64,000 bases of DNA from NCBI GenBank assembly GCA_949289045.1, contig CASEMN010000002.1, positions 1 to 64,000 of the forward strand, in the 5' to 3' direction. A model generated the notes under the pieces. It had not been told where the DNA came from. It made no database searches and worked only from the letters and a program-made list of their open reading frames with translations. Positions within the stretch are counted from its first letter, which is position 1; each line of letters starts with the position of its first letter. Below are positions 25,533 through 33,890 of the stretch, piece by piece. A program made the translations under genes and the position numbers. The DNA is from an uncultured Oscillospiraceae bacterium. Lineage in GTDB: Bacteria; Bacillota; Clostridia; Oscillospirales; Acutalibacteraceae.

Positions 25533-26006
25533 ATGAAAGCACTGATACTTTACTATTCCTATGGAGGAAACACAAGGCGCATCGCACAGATGATAAAGGA
25601 TAAACTAAACTGCGACTTATGGGAAATTGAAACCGTAAAGAAATATTCAGGAAATTACAACGACGTAGTTGAAGAGGGAAAGCGTGAAGTTGACAGCGGA
25701 TTTACGCCGGAAATAAAACCCGTCAATATCGACTTAACCGACTATGACACAATCATTTTAGGCTCACCTGTATGGTGGTACACCTTTGCACCTGCTATGA
25801 AAACCTTTTTAAAGCAAGCGGATTTAAAAGGCAAAAAGGTTTATCCATTTGCCACAAACGGAGGATGGATAGGCCACACTTTAAAAGATTTCGCAAAAGA
25901 GTGTAAAGGCGCCGAAGTTCACGACGGACTGAATATTAAATTCAACGGCAAAAAGCTTCTTACAAATGAAGCCGACATTACCAGGTGGATTGAAAACATA
26001 AAATAA
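25533..26006 (+). CDS. Flavodoxin
   Basis: FMN-binding electron carrier of 157 residues. The phosphate-binding loop is LYYSYGGNTRRIAQMI (about 5-20); the isoalloxazine region is LGSPVWWYTFAPAM (about 75). It is of the flavodoxin-4 type, often annotated as an NAD(P)H-dependent or quinone-reducing protein. AAGGAG before the ATG. Second gene after the LysR regulator, in one transcript with the cupin. Confidence 0.9.
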   Translation: MKALILYYSYGGNTRRIAQMIKDKLNCDLWEIETVKKYSGNYNDVVEEGKREVDSGFTPEIKPVNIDLTDYDTIILGSPVWWYTFAPAMKTFLKQADLKGKKVYPFATNGGWIGHTLKDFAKECKGAEVHDGLNIKFNGKKLLTNEADITRWIENIK

Positions 26007-26011
26007 GCTCC

Positions 26012-26043
26012 TGAAGCTGTACTTTGAGAGTACGGCTTCAAGG
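26012..26043 (+). terminator. Hairpin after flavodoxin, weak terminator
   Basis: TGAAGCTGTACT / AGTACGGCTTCA stem (one G-T pair), 5-base loop. The following sequence (AGGTCTTTAC) is only weakly T-rich. Confidence 0.5.
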
Positions 26044-26093
26044 TCTTTACTGGGCTTTTGAAATTTACAATCTATTGCAGCCGCTGATTTTAT

Positions 26094-26110
26094 GATATAA
26101 TCAGTATAAT
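26094..26110 (+). promoter_or_regulatory. Extended -10 promoter of the aldo/keto reductase operon
   Basis: TGATATAAT (TATAAT at 26096-26101) with a second TATAAT at 26105-26110. CTGATT and AATCAG arms (26084-26104) form a dyad over the -10. TTGCAG at 26075 gives a short 15-base spacer. Confidence 0.5.
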
Positions 26111-26151
26111 AGTTTTCGTCCAGAATTTGAAAATAAAAAGGAGCAATAAAA

Positions 26152-27270
26152 ATGAATCCTTATTTCAGTGAAGTAAAAAAGAATTTCGGTTTCGGCTGTA
26201 TGCGTCTGCCCATGAAACTTGGCAAAGTTGATTACAAAGAATTTACAAAAATGGTGGATACCTTTATTGAAAGCGGTTTTAACTACTTCGATACCGCCCA
26301 CGGATATCTTGACGGCAAAAGTGAAATCGCACTGCGGGACTGCCTTACAAGCCGCTATCCGAGAGAGAGCTATATTTTGACCAATAAGCTTTCCGAACAC
26401 ACTTTTAAAAAGCAGGAGGATATACGTCAAATTTTCCAAAAGCAGCTTGAAGCCTGCGGCGTTGAGTATTTCGATTTTTACCTTATGCACGCCCAGAATG
26501 CAAAGTTTTTTGAAAAATACAAAAAATGCCGCGCTTACGAAACAGCTTTCGAGCTTAAAGCAGAGGGAAAAATCAAACACGTTGGTCTTTCATTCCACGA
26601 CAAGGCGCAGGTTCTCGATGAGATTTTAACCGAATATCCTCAGATTGAAGTTGTACAGATACAGTTTAACTACGTTGATTACGACAACGACTCCGTAGAG
26701 GGCAGAAAATGCTATGAAGTATGCCGCAAGCACAATAAGCCTATAATTGTAATGGAGCCTGTAAAGGGCGGAACCCTTGCAAAACTTCCGAGAAAGGCTC
26801 AAAAGATAATCGACTCGTTACAGGGTGGAAGCGCCGCAAGCTACGCCATAAGATTTGCCGCTGGCTTTGAGGGAATCATGATGGTTCTTTCAGGCATGGG
26901 CGACATGGATATGATGAACGATAACCTGAGCTTTATGAAAGACTTTGTCCCCCTTAACGAGACAGAGCTTAAAGGAATAAGAGAAGTGGCGAAGATATTC
27001 CACGCTCAGGATCTTATCCCCTGCACTGCCTGCCGTTACTGCACCGAGGGCTGTCCTCAGCATATTGCGATACCTGATTTGTTCGCCTGCCTTAACTCAG
27101 CGAGAGAGTTTAAAAGCATAAGCTCAGAAAATTACAATGAGGTACTCAAATCAACAGACAGCGCAAAGGCGTCTGAATGTATTAAATGTGGAAAATGCGA
27201 ACACAGCTGTCCGCAGAATCTTAAAATCCGCAAGCTCTTAACAGAGGTTGCAGATGAATTTGAAAAATAA
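26152..27270 (+). CDS. Aldo/keto reductase with C-terminal ferredoxin domain
   Basis: Oxidoreductase of 372 residues. Residues 1-280 form an AKR barrel with the catalytic set: Asp in NYFDTAHGY (Asp about 46), Tyr in the same block (about 50), Lys in ILTNKLS and His in YLMHAQN. The C-terminal part carries two [4Fe-4S] motifs, CTACRYCTEGCP (about 290) and CIKCGKCEHSCPQ (about 345). Such fused enzymes are common in anaerobes and probably exchange electrons with ferredoxin or flavodoxin, whose gene is just upstream. AAAAGGAG precedes the ATG. First gene of an operon with the decarboxylase-like gene. Confidence 0.92.
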   Translation: MNPYFSEVKKNFGFGCMRLPMKLGKVDYKEFTKMVDTFIESGFNYFDTAHGYLDGKSEIALRDCLTSRYPRESYILTNKLSEHTFKKQEDIRQIFQKQLEACGVEYFDFYLMHAQNAKFFEKYKKCRAYETAFELKAEGKIKHVGLSFHDKAQVLDEILTEYPQIEVVQIQFNYVDYDNDSVEGRKCYEVCRKHNKPIIVMEPVKGGTLAKLPRKAQKIIDSLQGGSAASYAIRFAAGFEGIMMVLSGMGDMDMMNDNLSFMKDFVPLNETELKGIREVAKIFHAQDLIPCTACRYCTEGCPQHIAIPDLFACLNSAREFKSISSENYNEVLKSTDSAKASECIKCGKCEHSCPQNLKIRKLLTEVADEFEK

Positions 27271-27283
27271 GGAAGTCTTAAAA

Positions 27284-28024
27284 ATGACAGAAACTGATAA
27301 AAACTTCAACGTTCTTCTTCCAAAATATTACGATGAGCTTTTTGAAAACGACCCTGAATTTGCCGAAATACTTAATAATTTTGCATATGGAGAAGTTCCG
27401 GAGCACGATAATTTGGACGATTTAACACGCTTTACAGCCATACTTGCAGCGCTTATTGGATGCCAGGGCACAGATGAATTTTCCGTAATCCTCTCCGCGG
27501 CTGTTGATTTCGGCATGGAGCCTGTTAAAATAAGAGAAATCGTCTATCAAGCCACAGCTTATTTAGGTATAGGCAGAGTATTGCCATTTATTAAAATCAC
27601 AAATGAAGTTTTTAAGGAAAAAGGAATACCCCTTCCCCTGCCCTCCCAGAAGAAAATCAATAACGACCAGCGCAGAGAAATGGGAACCAAGGCGCAGGTT
27701 GAGATTTTCGGCGAATCAATGGAGGACTTCTGGAAATCGGGACCGGAGGAAAGCCGTCATATAAACTACTGGCTTGCCTCCAATTGTTTCGGAGATTATT
27801 ATACAAGAGGCGGGCTAGACCTTAGAGAAAGAGAGCTTATAACTTTCTGCTTTTTGTCGGCTCAGGGGGGCTGCGAACCTCAGCTTATTTCCCACGCCGC
27901 CGCAAACATGAAAATGGGCAATGACAAAAACTTTCTCATTAAAATTATTTCACAGTGCCTGCCCTACATAGGATATCCCCGCTCACTTAACGCTCTTCGC
28001 TGCGTTAACGAGGCGGCAAAATAA
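27284..28024 (+). CDS. Carboxymuconolactone decarboxylase/AhpD-like protein, two domains
   Basis: Cytoplasmic helical protein of 246 residues with two CMD-type domains (about 30-110 and 145-235). The first has LAALIGCQGTDEF, where the usual CxxC of AhpD is reduced to one Cys. The second has ELITFCFLSAQGGCE. It may act as a decarboxylase or peroxidase-like partner of the cupin and reductase; the reaction is not established. ATG with AAGGAAG upstream, 13 bases past the reductase stop; a start 12 codons earlier would overlap the reductase and lacks a ribosome site. Confidence 0.85.
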   Translation: MTETDKNFNVLLPKYYDELFENDPEFAEILNNFAYGEVPEHDNLDDLTRFTAILAALIGCQGTDEFSVILSAAVDFGMEPVKIREIVYQATAYLGIGRVLPFIKITNEVFKEKGIPLPLPSQKKINNDQRREMGTKAQVEIFGESMEDFWKSGPEESRHINYWLASNCFGDYYTRGGLDLRERELITFCFLSAQGGCEPQLISHAAANMKMGNDKNFLIKIISQCLPYIGYPRSLNALRCVNEAAK

Positions 28025-28046
28025 GATTAATTAAAGGAGATTTAAA

Positions 28047-28619
28047 ATGCCCAATATATCAGCAGTTAAAACTTTGGAAAAACCGCAGCTTTCTATGAAA
28101 GCAAAAACAGTTTACGCTATTGCCGCAATTGCGGGAGCGGTGGTTCTGCCTCAGATTTTTCACACTTTAGGGGCAATATCAGGACTTGGAACAAGTGTGG
28201 GCGAAGCTTTTCTCCCAATGCATCTTCCAATCATATTAGTGGGACTTTTAGCCGGTCCTCTTGCGGGAGCTGTTTCAGGATTTCTTGCTCCCATTATCAG
28301 CTTTACCCTGTCGGGAATGCCCTTAATAACGATGCTTCCCTTTATGGCAATTGAGCTGTGTGCTTACGGAATGTTTGCGGGACTTTTGAGAAACGTCAGA
28401 ATGCCCGCAGCCGCCAAGGTTCTGATTGTTCAGATTGGAGGACGTTTAGTAAAAGCCGCTTCAATAGCTATTGCCTTCTATGCTTTCGGCAGCGAAAGCG
28501 TACAGGTTGCATCAGTTCTCACAAGCGTCTATACAGGCATTTTCGGCATTGCCCTTCAGCTTGTACTTATTCCTCTTATTATTTACCGTGCTGAAAATTC
28601 AAAAAGATATGAGAACTGA
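28047..28619 (+). CDS. ECF transporter S-component-like membrane protein
   Basis: Membrane protein of 190 residues with five or six helices. It has the hallmark of ECF vitamin/trace-nutrient uptake subunits: PMHLPIILVGLLAGPLAGAVSGFLAP followed by SGMPLITMLPFMAIELCAYG (residues about 57-110). It would capture a small substrate and dock on the shared EcfT/EcfA module, which is not in this window. Substrate unknown. AAAGGAG precedes the ATG. It overlaps the DUF1893 gene by 11 bases. Confidence 0.85.
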   Translation: MPNISAVKTLEKPQLSMKAKTVYAIAAIAGAVVLPQIFHTLGAISGLGTSVGEAFLPMHLPIILVGLLAGPLAGAVSGFLAPIISFTLSGMPLITMLPFMAIELCAYGMFAGLLRNVRMPAAAKVLIVQIGGRLVKAASIAIAFYAFGSESVQVASVLTSVYTGIFGIALQLVLIPLIIYRAENSKRYEN

Positions 28620-29037
28620 TACTGTAAAAGCCAAAGAGCTTCTTTTCTCTGGAAAACACACCTGCGTTCTCTGTAAGGGAGAAAGGGTATATACCAGCAA
28701 TCAGCGAGGAGTAGCTCCCCTGATTTCGTGGCTTGATTCAAAGACGGATTTAAAGGGCTTTTCCGCGGCGGATAAGGTAGTTGGAAAAGCGGCTGCATTT
28801 TTGTATGTACTGCTTGGAACAAAAGAAGTGTATGCAGATATCATAAGTGAACCGGCTTTGGAAACTCTGGGTAAATTCGGTATTTCCTGCCATTACAATA
28901 AAAAGGTAAAGGCCATAAGAAACAGAGCCGATACAGGCTTTTGTCCCATGGAAACATCGGTACTGGCTATGGAAGAGCCGGAAGAAGCGCTGAAAGCCAT
29001 AATAAGAAAACTTGAAGAACTGAAAAACGGAAACTGA
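28609..29037 (+). CDS. DUF1893 domain protein
   Basis: Cytoplasmic protein of 142 residues matching DUF1893: KAKELLFSGKHTCVLCKGERVYTSNQRGVAPLISWL at the start in family order, and the FCPMETSV motif near 105. Relatives are small cytidine-deaminase-fold proteins of unknown role. The chosen ATG overlaps the end of the ECF gene; a GTG at 28588 is an alternative. Co-translation suggests a link to the ECF substrate. A terminator follows. Confidence 0.8.
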   Translation: MRTDTVKAKELLFSGKHTCVLCKGERVYTSNQRGVAPLISWLDSKTDLKGFSAADKVVGKAAAFLYVLLGTKEVYADIISEPALETLGKFGISCHYNKKVKAIRNRADTGFCPMETSVLAMEEPEEALKAIIRKLEELKNGN

Positions 29038-29051
29038 AAACAGATGAAAAG

Positions 29052-29082
29052 AGAGCCTTCCCTTTAAAGGGAAGGCTCTTTT
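29052..29082. terminator. Bidirectional terminator
   Basis: Perfect palindrome AGAGCCTTCCCTTT / AAAGGGAAGGCTCT followed by TTT on each strand. It ends the plus-strand reductase operon and the minus-strand sugar operon; the ancestral stop of the metallophosphoesterase lies inside it. Confidence 0.9.
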
Positions 29083-29249
29083 AAATTAAGTACAGCGTTA
29101 TTGTGGTCTATTTTTTCGTTAAAAAGCACAGGTTTTACTATCTTTTTAACACTGTCAAATCCCGTAAGCTTTTTAATATCAATGGGAAGTATTTTAATGA
29201 CAGAGTCAATAAACGATACAATTCCCATGGTAATTTTATATTCTGCCGA

Positions 29250-30470
29250 CTAGGGTGATATATAGCAGTCACCGCTGTAAATATTGCAGATAACATCAAA
29301 TAAAAATGGAACTATCTTTTTATCCTTTACTGATGAACATTCTATTTTTTTAAGTCCGTTTCCCAACCGGGCTATTTTTTCGGCTTTGCCGAAGGTAAAG
29401 TTATTTAAAAATCTTCCCGCTCTGCTTACAAGTTTTCTGTGGCGCAGAATTTTTTCCTTAGGTAGACTTATTCCTCCGCCCGTTTCGGCAAAAGCTTCAA
29501 CATCGTGTTCCATATTATAAGGAATAACCTCAAGGCTTCCCAGAAAACCCTTTCTGCAATATTGCTCAAGGGACATACCGAGATTCATTTCAGGCAAATC
29601 CATCAGTATGGTAGTTATCTGCGCCACTTTAAGCTCAGTGTCAATGGTGACACGGCGCATTTTAGGCGGACAGCCTACGAGAGAAGAAGTGCTTACATCG
29701 TAAAAAGGGCGATTTTCTCCGCTTACGGAAAACTGTATTCCGTGCATATGACAGTGACCGGAAAAAACCAGATTCAAGCCTATATCCGCAAGGAAAGCTC
29801 CCACCTCTTCACCGTTTTTAAAAGCGTTTTCACGGCTTATTACCGAGTATACAGGATTCGGCGCAATTATAGGCGGATGTATTCCGCCAAAAAGCACCGC
29901 TCCGCTTTCCTCAGCATCCGCAGCCTGATTTTTAAGCCACTTTTTATAATCCTCAGAAAAGTTTAATCCACTTTTGGATTTTTCATAGCAAAGCGCCACA
30001 AATCGAAGTCCCGGAAAAATTTCAGCCACAAAGGATTCGCCGTCTTCATATACTGAAATTGCTTTGCTTACGTTATATTTCCTGTAAAGAGGCAGCACCT
30101 CTTCCTTTTCCATATGCTCTTTTTCATAAGGCTTTCCGTCCTTGTCAAAACGGAAAACGGGCATCTCATCGGGATAATCATGGGAATCCGTAAAGGCATA
30201 AACGTCTCCGCCATCAGATTCAAATTTGTCAAGAAGAGCCGTAAGCTCTTCATGGCTTTCTTTATCGCCGTGATGGGTCATATCACCGGTAAATATAACC
30301 GTATGGGTTTCGCTGTCTTTTAAAATCATAGCGAGAGCTTTTTTCAGTATCTCCTCGCTTTCACGCATAGCGATCTGGTCGTTCCATTGAGGCAATGCCC
30401 AGGGGTCACCGTCATAATTTTTTTTGGAAAAATAATGTGGGTCTGTAATGTGATAAAAGGAATATTTCAT
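29250..30470 (-). pseudogene. Metallophosphoesterase truncated by an in-frame TAG
   Basis: Calcineurin-type phosphoesterase reading 406 codons to a TAG at 29250-29252. The metal-binding core is intact: ITDPHYFS (about 8), IFTGDMTHHG (about 60), a variant SHDYPDEMP where GNHD is usual, GGIHPPI (about 196) and VFSGHCHMHG (about 235). Beyond the TAG the same frame stays open for 61 more codons to a TAA at 29064, ending NEKIDHNNAVLNL. This matches the end of the adjacent paralogue (DIDDYDAVLKLK). So the gene has lost its C-terminal tail by one nonsense change. The shortened enzyme may still be active. Last gene of the operon. Confidence 0.75.
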
Positions 30471-30494
30471 TGTCGTTTCCTTGAATTTTAGTTT

Positions 30495-31931
30495 TTATTT
30501 CAGTTTCAAAACCGCATCGTAATCGTCAATGTCGTAATTTCCTGCGGTGTTTTTAAGAACATCGTAAAGATCTACGGGATTTCCGTTGATATCTTTAACA
30601 TTTATCTTTTGGAGAATTGGGTGTATTTTTTTGAGAACAGCCATAAAGACATCGCCTTTGGGCGTACCCTCTTTAAAGGTCTGATTTCCCACAAATATGC
30701 CTCTTACAAGCTCCGCCACATAATTTTTTACAAGCATGTTCTTAATTTCAGGACTGCATTTTATGAACATCAGCTTACAGGCATTACCAACAGTGGCAAC
30801 GGAAAAAATCTTTCCCACAACTTTAACCACAGGATAAAGCGCCTTTGCGTTATCTGCCCCGAATTTCTTTAAAACAACTTTGGGATTTGTTTTCATATCA
30901 TTAAGGAGGTTGAGAATCATGCTGTCAAACATATCCTCCAGATACTTCTTACAGCTTCTGCCATTTGTATCCCATTGGAAATCGGGGGTAGGAATGCTTT
31001 TGATATCCACTGTCGCTTCATCTTCAATTGTCACAAGGCGCATATAGGCAGGACAGGCGATTACTGAGCCGGTGCAGACATCGTAAAATTTATTTCCCTT
31101 TGATGTGATTTTTTCATTTATACTCTGGTTGTGCATATGTCCCGTAAAGACAAGATGAACACCCAAATCTGCCAGCATATCGGTGATTTTATCGCTGTTT
31201 TCCTGTACGGCGGTGGGGATAAGTCCAAACAAGGGCTGACCGGGAAGCAGCGGATAATGGTTCATGGCAAACATCATCTGTCCGTCCTCTTTCGCCTTTT
31301 CCGCCTGCTCCTTTATCCAGTTCATCTGTTCATCGTCGTAGGTTATAAATTCCTTGCAGTCACCGTCGTTGTTGAGAGCCAGAAGCCTCACTCCGTCAAA
31401 AAGCTGCACAACATAGGAAAGGTGCTTTCGGTCAACGGCTATGGCCTGTTTGAAACCGAAGTCATAGTACAAATCAAAAAGTTCGTCCCTTTTAGTTCCC
31501 TCAGGTCTTTTTTTAACTCCTCCGTCATCAAAAAAAGTATATCCGCAGTCATAGGAGGTATCGAAAAGCTGTTTTTTATCGCTCAGAGAAACTTTTTTAT
31601 CGCTTTCAAATGCAAAGGGACGGTCGTTGAAATCATGCCCTGCGGTTATGACGAAAACTCTTTTACCTTTTTTCTGAAGCTTTTTTAAAAGCTTTATAAA
31701 TTCCAGATGACTTTCCTTTTCTCCATTAAAGGATAAATCTCCCGCAATGAGTATTGTATCAGCTTCTTCACTATTTCCTAAAAATTCAAATACCGATTCA
31801 TTAATGCTCTGGGTTTCAGCAAAGCATTTCTGCTCATACCGCATCACTTTGTCATAACTTTTTCCCTTTGCTCCCAGTGAACTTTTGAAATAGTGTGTAT
31901 CGGTAATCAGATAAAATTTAGCTTCTTTCAT
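30495..31931 (-). CDS. Metallophosphoesterase, full-length paralogue
   Basis: Calcineurin-like phosphoesterase of 478 residues. Metal ligands are seen in ITDTHYF (about 8), LIAGDLSFNGEKESH (about 62), ITAGHDFNDRP (about 98), NHYPLLPG (about 224) and VFTGHMHNQS (about 257). A helical C-terminal extension of about 170 residues is shared with the truncated neighbour. No signal peptide. Its start overlaps the end of the glutaminase-A-like gene by 14 bases. The substrate is unknown; a pair of phosphoesterases in a fucosidase operon suggests removal of phosphate from an imported glycan or intermediate. Confidence 0.85.
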   Translation of the reverse strand: MKEAKFYLITDTHYFKSSLGAKGKSYDKVMRYEQKCFAETQSINESVFEFLGNSEEADTILIAGDLSFNGEKESHLEFIKLLKKLQKKGKRVFVITAGHDFNDRPFAFESDKKVSLSDKKQLFDTSYDCGYTFFDDGGVKKRPEGTKRDELFDLYYDFGFKQAIAVDRKHLSYVVQLFDGVRLLALNNDGDCKEFITYDDEQMNWIKEQAEKAKEDGQMMFAMNHYPLLPGQPLFGLIPTAVQENSDKITDMLADLGVHLVFTGHMHNQSINEKITSKGNKFYDVCTGSVIACPAYMRLVTIEDEATVDIKSIPTPDFQWDTNGRSCKKYLEDMFDSMILNLLNDMKTNPKVVLKKFGADNAKALYPVVKVVGKIFSVATVGNACKLMFIKCSPEIKNMLVKNYVAELVRGIFVGNQTFKEGTPKGDVFMAVLKKIHPILQKINVKDINGNPVDLYDVLKNTAGNYDIDDYDAVLKLK

Positions 31932-33864
31932 CTTCCTGCACCTCTGATAACTTCTCTTTCAGCACAGGCATCCAAAGTCCTGCCTGTACGCTGCGGTGAT
32001 TCATGCCTCTCTCCTTTGGAGTTTTCGTTTCATACCAGTCTGTAAAGCAGTTTTTGTCCTGAGTGTCTGCAAGATATTTTACAATAGAGGATGAAAAGGT
32101 CTTTATGTTCTCTCCTGTTTCATCAAGACAGGAAGCCCAGAGCATCCAGTCCGTCTTTGTGAAATCCTTTCGGTAATCAAGGGGCACGCCGTATTTATTG
32201 AGTTCGTCACGGTATTTTTCGCTTTCGCCCTTATAAATCTCCTTATCAAAAATGTTAAATTTAAAGAGAATATCCCAAACAAGATTGTATTTTAAACTCC
32301 AGCTTTCTTCTTTACCTATGGAAAAAGTGAGATAATCCTTTACACGTGAAATTCCGCACAAATCCTCGGCGTATTTCTTTGCTGTTTCAAAATAAAAGAT
32401 ATTATCATCCTCTGAGAGAACCTCACAGATTCTGCTGAAACATGCTATACCCATAATTTCTTTAATTGCAAGGTTTACGTTTTTCTCGCTGTGTCCTGCA
32501 AAGTCATCTGTACAAAGCTGGTTGTCAAGAACTATACCTTTCTTTACAAGAAAATCTGCCCACTTTTTAAGCAGATCAAAATTCTTTTTAATCTGTGAAA
32601 CATCGCCGGTTACATAATAGTAAGCATAAGACATTATAAGCATATTGCCACACTCTTCAACAGGCATCTGACAATCCTGATTAAAAATGCCGAAATCCTT
32701 ATTTTTATAGATTGTTCTCTTATTTATGCTTTTTCCGTAATTGTTTCTAAGGGCATAAACCTGACCGTCTGCAACAGGATATGTACCTATATCGTGAGGA
32801 GCAAAATCTGCCTGCCAAACAGGCATACGTGCAAACTCAAAAATTCCGGTCATCATGGCCTTTACAAGCTCAGGGCGATATACAAGAAACATGGGAACAG
32901 CAGGATATGATACATCTACCGTATTAATGCAGCCGTTTGAATGACATTCCTTTGAAAGATACAGCAGATCGCCGTTTGTATTTCTTACAAGTTTATGAGC
33001 AGCAAGAACCTGCCTTGCAGCAGCGGTAAGTATTTTACAGTAGTCCTCACCGAATTTTTCAGCATCGGAAAGTATTTTTTTATTCTGCTCATTCATGGCT
33101 TCCAGAAGCTCGCCGTGATGTTCGTCACAATAAATAACTGCTTCTTCGATAGAAGAAAATTTCTCCTTCCAAAGTCCTGTCATACGTTTGCCGAAATATT
33201 CGATTGAAAGAATATCATCGAAAGCCACAATATTTCTCGCCTTTACGCTTCCGGTAAGCTGCGGAATTTTAAATACGGATTTTACAGCATTCTTTTTTGT
33301 AAGACCAAAAGTAATTTCACCACCGCAGACATACAGATATCCCCAATCCGCAGAAACACTGTCGCCTGTCTTATTAAGAGGCTTTTGGGAAACACGTCCG
33401 ATTTTGCCATAAGACATTTTCCCGGCAGTTCCCAGAGTTTTAATAACTCGCTTTATGCACTTATCGTAACAAAACTCTTCTCCTGCCGAAAATACTATAG
33501 CTATATCATGGCTTTTTCCGTCAATAACTTCCACTTCATAATCTATAAATGAGCACGGAACAGACAACACATATAAGTCGTTTAACACCAAGGGAGTCCA
33601 AAAAGAAACTTTAAGCCGTATATACTCATTTTCAAAAGTGTATTTCGTAATATAAGGGGTAATTTCAAGATCAGTTTGGTTTATAACTTTTGACTGTCCG
33701 CTGCCGAGAAAGCGAAAAGCGATAGAGTCAATATAAACTGTTCCGGTTATTCTTTTTTTAATACCGCTCCAAAAATATGTCGGTCCGTCGTAAAGCTTAT
33801 CGCTCTTTGACCAGATGCTGAAAAACGGATCAACCGTTATAAGGGGATATGCAGGTAATTTCAT
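31918..33864 (-). CDS. Glutaminase-A-like (DUF4965/DUF1793) barrel protein
   Basis: 648-residue protein similar to the GtaA family (DUF5127-DUF4965-DUF1793), which also occurs in glycan loci and has an alpha/alpha-barrel core. Features: the N-terminal LITVDPFFSIWS block (about 9-20), the middle LYLSKECHSNGCINTVDVSYPAVPMFL (about 313-339), QADFAPHDIGTYP (about 367) and EECGNMLIMSYAYYYVTGD (about 403). The name comes from a fungal glutaminase, but bacterial members next to glycosidases may act on sugars. No signal peptide, unlike secreted members. It lies 26 bases after the transporter gene. Confidence 0.8.
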   Translation of the reverse strand: MKLPAYPLITVDPFFSIWSKSDKLYDGPTYFWSGIKKRITGTVYIDSIAFRFLGSGQSKVINQTDLEITPYITKYTFENEYIRLKVSFWTPLVLNDLYVLSVPCSFIDYEVEVIDGKSHDIAIVFSAGEEFCYDKCIKRVIKTLGTAGKMSYGKIGRVSQKPLNKTGDSVSADWGYLYVCGGEITFGLTKKNAVKSVFKIPQLTGSVKARNIVAFDDILSIEYFGKRMTGLWKEKFSSIEEAVIYCDEHHGELLEAMNEQNKKILSDAEKFGEDYCKILTAAARQVLAAHKLVRNTNGDLLYLSKECHSNGCINTVDVSYPAVPMFLVYRPELVKAMMTGIFEFARMPVWQADFAPHDIGTYPVADGQVYALRNNYGKSINKRTIYKNKDFGIFNQDCQMPVEECGNMLIMSYAYYYVTGDVSQIKKNFDLLKKWADFLVKKGIVLDNQLCTDDFAGHSEKNVNLAIKEIMGIACFSRICEVLSEDDNIFYFETAKKYAEDLCGISRVKDYLTFSIGKEESWSLKYNLVWDILFKFNIFDKEIYKGESEKYRDELNKYGVPLDYRKDFTKTDWMLWASCLDETGENIKTFSSSIVKYLADTQDKNCFTDWYETKTPKERGMNHRSVQAGLWMPVLKEKLSEVQEDERS

Positions 33865-33890
33865 AAAAATCCTCCACTACTTAAAATTTA

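Noticed and set aside
31131..31688. 185-codon plus-strand frame opposite the metallophosphoesterase
   Set aside because: Antisense to a gene with intact metal-binding motifs; no start signals.
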